DNA of 21,115 nt. It comes from Rugosimonospora sp036494675 (GTDB taxonomy: Bacteria > Actinomycetota > Actinomycetes > Mycobacteriales > Micromonosporaceae). Below the pieces are notes generated by a model. The model did not search any database and had not been told where the DNA came from. It worked only from the letters and a program-made list of their open reading frames with translations. The position numbers were made by a program, and so were the translations under genes. Positions 18,469-21,115 of the stretch are shown one piece after another (the stretch's first letter is position 1; each line of letters starts with the position of its first letter). Location of the stretch: NCBI GenBank assembly GCA_036494675.1, contig DASXOA010000459.1, positions 1 to 21,115 of the forward strand, read 5' to 3'.

Positions 18469-18900
18469 TCAGGCCACCCGGCCGCCGCTGCGGGCGCGGG
18501 TCCGCGTGGCGCGCAGCCGGCGCAGCCGCTTCACCAGCACGGGATCGTGGGCGAGTGCGTGCGGGTCGTCCAGCAGGCCGTTGAGAACCTGGTAATAACG
18601 CGTCGACGACACGCCGAACTGATCGCGGATCGCCTGTTCCTTTGAGCCGGCGTGCTTCCACCATTGGCGCTCGAACGCGAGCACCTGGCGCTCCCGTTCG
18701 CTGAGCCCACCGATCTCCGCGGGCCCGACAGACTCGTCGGTCTCCTCGAACTCGTCGGTCTCCTCGAACTCGTCGGCGTCGTCTCGCATCACAACGTCGT
18801 CGGGTACCTCAACGTCATCCGGCTCATCGACGTCGTCACGCACCTCGGCGTCGTCGGGCTCATCGACCACTTCGAGGTCGTCGACGTCCACCGTGTCCAT
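18469..18900 (-). CDS. DUF3263 family protein with acidic N-terminal tail
   Basis: A 143-residue protein. Residues 1-60 are very acidic and low in complexity, with DEPDD motifs and a doubled EFEETD unit coded by an 18-bp tandem repeat (18733-18768). Residues 66-131 match my recollection of the DUF3263 family: LSEREROVLAFERQWW-type opening (here LSERERQVLAFERQWW), KEQAIRDQFGVSSTRYYQVL, then a basic HDPVLVKRLRRLR. The middle looks like a helix-turn-helix and the tail is Arg-rich, so nucleic-acid binding is plausible but unproven. The start ATG 18898-18900 is chosen; a GTG at 18948 would add 16 residues. It converges with cpa, near which it also lies in mycobacteria. Confidence 0.9.
   Translation of the reverse strand: MDTVDVDDLEVVDEPDDAEVRDDVDEPDDVEVPDDVVMRDDADEFEETDEFEETDESVGPAEIGGLSERERQVLAFERQWWKHAGSKEQAIRDQFGVSSTRYYQVLNGLLDDPHALAHDPVLVKRLRRLRATRTRARSGGRVA
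18733..18768 (-). repeat. 18-bp tandem repeat in the DUF3263 gene
   Basis: CTCGTCGGTCTCCTCGAA occurs twice exactly (18733-18750 and 18751-18768) and CTCGTCGG begins a third copy. It encodes the repeated acidic EFEETD unit. In-frame, so it can change tail length without breaking the gene. Confidence 0.95.
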
Positions 18901-18992
18901 ACCGCCCGACACTAGTACACCAGTCCGACAACGACACCTGTCGATCACATGAAGTCTTCGGACGAGTGCCCCTCCGCGTGCCCGCCGCCGGG

Positions 18993-19778
18993 TCAGACCC
19001 GGACGACCCGGATGCCGGCCGCCTCGAACGAGGTCACCGTGTCGTCGCTCGCGCCCGCGTCCGTGACCAGGATGTCCACCCGCTCGATCGGGCAGATCCG
19101 CGCGAAGGCACGCTCACCCAGCTTCGAGCTGTCCGCGATGATGACGACCTGCCGGGCCCGCGCGACCATCAGGTTGTTCATCGCGGCCTCGCCCTCGTTG
19201 TGCGCCGCCGGACCGAGCGTGACGTCGATCGCGTCCGCCCCGAGCAGGGCGATGTCCAGGGTCACGTCGCGCAGGATGCCACCGGCCAGCGGGCCGATCA
19301 GCTCGAACGACTGCGGGCGCACCACGCCACCGGTCACCACGATCTTCATCCGGGACCGGACCAGAAGCTCGTTCGCGATGTTCAACGCGTTGGTCACCAC
19401 GGTCAGCTGGGCACCGTCGGGCGTACCCGCCAGCTCCGGGCGCACCGCCAGGGCACGGGCCACCTCGGTCGTCGTGGTACCGCCGTTGAGCGCGACCACC
19501 ATGCCCGGGGCGACCAGGGCGGCGGCCGCGGCACCGATGCGCTGCTTCTCCGCCGAGTGCTTTGCCGTCTTGTACCGCAGCGGAAGGTCGTAGGAGACGC
19601 CGTTGGCGACCGCGCCGCCCCGGGTACGGGTGATCATCTGCTGCTGGGCCAACTGGTCGAAGTCGCGCCGGATGGTCGCCTGGGACACGCCGAGCCGCTC
19701 GGCCGCGTCCTCCACGGTGACCCGGCCGCTATTCGTGAGCAGTTCGAGCAGCGCGTTCCAGCGCGCATACCGATCCAC
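18993..19778 (-). CDS. DeoR family transcriptional regulator
   Basis: A 261-residue DeoR-type regulator. The N-terminal helix-turn-helix covers about residues 17-42 (RVTVEDAAERLGVSQATIRR, with the family's IRRDFDQL). The C-terminal phosphosugar-sensing domain has NGGTTTTEVARAL (98-110), TNALNIANEL (129-138), LGADAID and IIADSSKLG. The GTG start at 19776-19778 is decided by a perfect AGGAGG (19785-19790) six bases upstream; an ATG at 19835 in the same frame lacks one. It diverges from the ROK kinase-nagA genes, so it most likely represses them until an amino-sugar phosphate appears. A small CCGGGTCAGACCCGG hairpin overlaps its stop (18988-19002). Confidence 0.95.
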   Translation of the reverse strand: MDRYARWNALLELLTNSGRVTVEDAAERLGVSQATIRRDFDQLAQQQMITRTRGGAVANGVSYDLPLRYKTAKHSAEKQRIGAAAAALVAPGMVVALNGGTTTTEVARALAVRPELAGTPDGAQLTVVTNALNIANELLVRSRMKIVVTGGVVRPQSFELIGPLAGGILRDVTLDIALLGADAIDVTLGPAAHNEGEAAMNNLMVARARQVVIIADSSKLGERAFARICPIERVDILVTDAGASDDTVTSFEAAGIRVVRV

Positions 19779-19922
19779 CGTGAGCCTCCTCTGAACACCC
19801 TCCGCACACTCGCTGACGAATGTGTGCACAATCATGCTTGAAAGAAGGGGCGAACGTCGAGTCACGTGAGCAGAGTTTGTAGCGCCCCCTGGCGCCACGG
19901 GGGGAATCGCCTGCACAATGGT

Positions 19923-19945
19923 GCGCGAAATACGCTCGAAATGAG
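19923..19945 (+). promoter_or_regulatory. Candidate DeoR operator in the divergent region
   Basis: CGAAAT occurs twice, at 19926-19931 and 19937-19942, exactly 11 bp apart (one helical turn), in GCGCGAAATAC and GCTCGAAATGA. An inverted pair GCAC-AATG-GTGC (19913-19924) abuts it. Direct repeats are common in DeoR-family operators. No DasR-type site was found. Confidence 0.4.
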
Positions 19946-19969
19946 CAGGAAGCACGACCGGGGGTCGCC

Positions 19970-20050
19970 ATGACACACATCGACGAGGGGATCGGCCAAG
20001 CTCCGGAATGCCGGGCCGGGGCCGCCACACTCGCCGCGGCCCGGCCGTGA
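19970..20050 (+). CDS. Possible 26-residue leader ORF before the ROK kinase
   Basis: ATG 19970 to TGA 20050, beginning MTHIDEGIGQAPE. GGGGG lies five bases upstream of the ATG. Its stop overlaps a GTG of the kinase frame as GTGA (20047-20050), as in translational coupling. Chance is possible at this GC content. Confidence 0.3.
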   Translation: MTHIDEGIGQAPECRAGAATLAAARP

Positions 20051-21036
20051 ACGGCCCCGACAGCCCGGCCGTGAACGGCCCCGACGCGGGCGACGACCAT
20101 CCGGCCGACCTCGGGCAGCGCGACGTCGTCGTCGCCATCGACGTCGGCGGTACGGCGATGAAGTGCGCACTGGTCGACCGGGACGGCGTAGCCGTGAACA
20201 CCCAGCGGTACGCCACCGGGGCGGCGCGCGGCTCCGACGCCGTGGTCGCCACGATCCTGGAGGCCGCCGAGGGGCTGGTCGCCAAGGGGCGGGCCGACGG
20301 GTACCGGGTGCGGGCGGCCGGGCTCGCCGTGCCCGGCATCGTCGACGAGACGGCCGGCATCGCGGTATGGGCCGCGAACGTGGACTTCCGCGACGTGCCG
20401 CTGCGCCGGCTGCTCCAGGACCGGCTGGGCCTGCCCGCGACCCTGGGCCACGACGTGCGCGCCGGCGGTGTGGCCGAGGCGAGGCTGGGTGCCGGGCGCG
20501 GGTACGGGCACGTCCTGGTGGTACCGATCGGTACCGGCATCGCCGCGGCACATGTGGTGCACGGCAAGGCGTTCGCCGGGGCGCACGGCGCGGCCGGTGA
20601 GATCGGGCACATCATCGTGCGGCCCGGCGGCCACCGGTGTGGCTGCGGCGCGCACGGCTGCCTGGAGGCGGAGGCCTCGGCGGCCGCGATCGGGCGCGCC
20701 TACTCGGCCCGGATCGGCCGGCCGGCGACCGCGCTGGACCTGGTCGGCCGGCTGGCCGAGGGCGACACCGTCGCGGCCGAGGTGTGGGCGCAGGCGATCG
20801 ACGTGCTCGCCGACGGCCTGCGCACCGGGCTGACCCTCTTCGACCCGGAGGTGATCGTCATCGGCGGCGGCCTGGCCGAGGCGGGGGACGCGCTGATCCG
20901 GCCGCTGGACGAGGCGCTGGCCGGCAAGCTCACGTTCCAGTACCGGCCGGCGATGGTCCGGGCCGAACTCGGCGATGAGGCCGGCTCCCTTGGCGCCGGG
21001 CTCCTCGCACTGTCTGCACTGGAGGATCAAACGTGA
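20008..21036 (+). CDS. ROK family sugar kinase, probably N-acetylglucosamine kinase (NagK-like)
   Basis: ROK-family kinase of up to 342 residues, phosphorylating a sugar with ATP. It has the phosphate loop DVGGTAMK (45-52), the catalytic Asp149 (GHDVRAGG), EIGH (198-201) and the zinc-type motif CGCGAHGCLE (211-220), which includes His201, Cys211, Cys213 and Cys218. Followed by nagA with a four-base overlap (GTGA, 21033-21036), so a GlcNAc or similar amino-sugar kinase is likely, as in the nagK-nagA pair of Streptomyces; glucokinase is the alternative. The start is unclear: ATG 20008, GTG 20047 or GTG 20071, none with a good ribosome site. The last two lie in a 24-bp tandem duplication, and homology begins only near residue 39. 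Confidence 0.93.
   Translation: MPGRGRHTRRGPAVNGPDSPAVNGPDAGDDHPADLGQRDVVVAIDVGGTAMKCALVDRDGVAVNTQRYATGAARGSDAVVATILEAAEGLVAKGRADGYRVRAAGLAVPGIVDETAGIAVWAANVDFRDVPLRRLLQDRLGLPATLGHDVRAGGVAEARLGAGRGYGHVLVVPIGTGIAAAHVVHGKAFAGAHGAAGEIGHIIVRPGGHRCGCGAHGCLEAEASAAAIGRAYSARIGRPATALDLVGRLAEGDTVAAEVWAQAIDVLADGLRTGLTLFDPEVIVIGGGLAEAGDALIRPLDEALAGKLTFQYRPAMVRAELGDEAGSLGAGLLALSALEDQT
20040..20085 (+). repeat. 24-bp tandem duplication with two GTG start candidates
   Basis: CCCGGCCGTGAACGGCCCCG plus AC at 20040-20061 recurs exactly at 20064-20085. Each copy carries a GTG in the kinase frame (20047 and 20071) and encodes PAVNGPD twice. Confidence 0.9.
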
Positions 21037-21115
21037 AAGTAGCGGGCCGCGTGGTCACACCGGAGGGCGTGATCGAGAACGGCGAGATCTCGATCGACGG
21101 CGGTCTGATCGGCGG
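21033..21115 (+). CDS. nagA: N-acetylglucosamine-6-phosphate deacetylase, N-terminal fragment
   Basis: The first 27 codons only; the gene runs off the window. GTG 21033-21035 overlaps the kinase TGA, and GGAGG (21021-21025) lies seven bases upstream. The peptide VKVAGRVVTPEGVIENGEIS and the following IDGGLIGG match the opening beta-strands of NagA-type amidohydrolases (a title strand, then an I-x-x-G-x-I turn). The family also includes dihydroorotase-like and imidazolonepropionase-like proteins, but the coupling to a ROK kinase under a DeoR regulator favours NagA. The enzyme would turn GlcNAc-6-phosphate into glucosamine-6-phosphate and acetate. Confidence 0.78.
   Translation, partial: MKVAGRVVTPEGVIENGEISIDGGLIG

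Noticed and set aside
19779..19835. Upstream ATG (19833-19835) as the DeoR start
   Set aside because: No ribosome site there, while GTG 19776-19778 has AGGAGG at ideal spacing and the family's usual N-terminal length.
19840..20007. DasR-type operator before the kinase gene
   Set aside because: I looked for a site like ACTGGTCTAGACCAGT and found nothing close.

Overview
The window is very GC-rich DNA (roughly 70% by eye) from an actinomycete. GroEL2 under CIRCE control, a GTG-started CspA, a Cdc48-like Cpa ATPase, a DUF3263 protein and a ROK kinase-nagA pair all point to Actinomycetota. The gene styles suggest Micromonosporaceae or a close relative; the family is an inference. There are no rRNA or tRNA genes, no insertion sequence, no CRISPR array and no phage genes.

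Layout. (1) 1-2939: a membrane-anchored S8 subtilisin-type protease, entering from the left with an in-frame 30-bp tandem repeat, converges with an M19 dipeptidase on the minus strand. (2) 3105-6585: a small hypothetical protein faces groEL2, whose promoter carries two CIRCE operators; then come cspA (minus) and a GNAT acetyltransferase (plus). (3) 6601-8277: a lone paaN aldehyde dehydrogenase. (4) 8445-10395: an MFS exporter divergent from an ArsR-like regulator. (5) 10396-12139: a 92-bp element with perfect 12-bp terminal inverted repeats, then a threonine-synthase-family gene (minus) with a full SAM-I riboswitch leader. (6) 12167-15870: a two-gene ABC system in which the first protein fuses an extracytoplasmic S15/CocE-like serine hydrolase to the cytoplasmic ABC ATPase, and the second is an ABC-2 permease. 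(7) 16145-18900: a Cdc48-like AAA+ protein (Cpa) whose first ATPase domain looks catalytically dead, and a DUF3263 protein. (8) 18993-21115: a DeoR regulator divergent from a ROK kinase (nagK-like) coupled to the start of nagA, which reads as an amino-sugar catabolism unit.

The most notable signals are these. The SAM-I riboswitch on a 'threonine synthase' suggests it may be a methionine-branch enzyme acting on O-phosphohomoserine (MetM-like). The hydrolase-ABC fusion is one polypeptide with two membrane anchors. The AAA+ protein has asymmetric ATPase domains. A small element with terminal inverted repeats sits just past the threonine-synthase gene. Short GC-rich tandem repeats recur at gene edges. 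From memory, the order groEL2, csp, thrC-like gene, nagK-nagA resembles the SCO4296-SCO4284 region of Streptomyces coelicolor, and groEL2, cpa and DUF3263 also lie close together in Mycobacterium tuberculosis. No database search was possible here.
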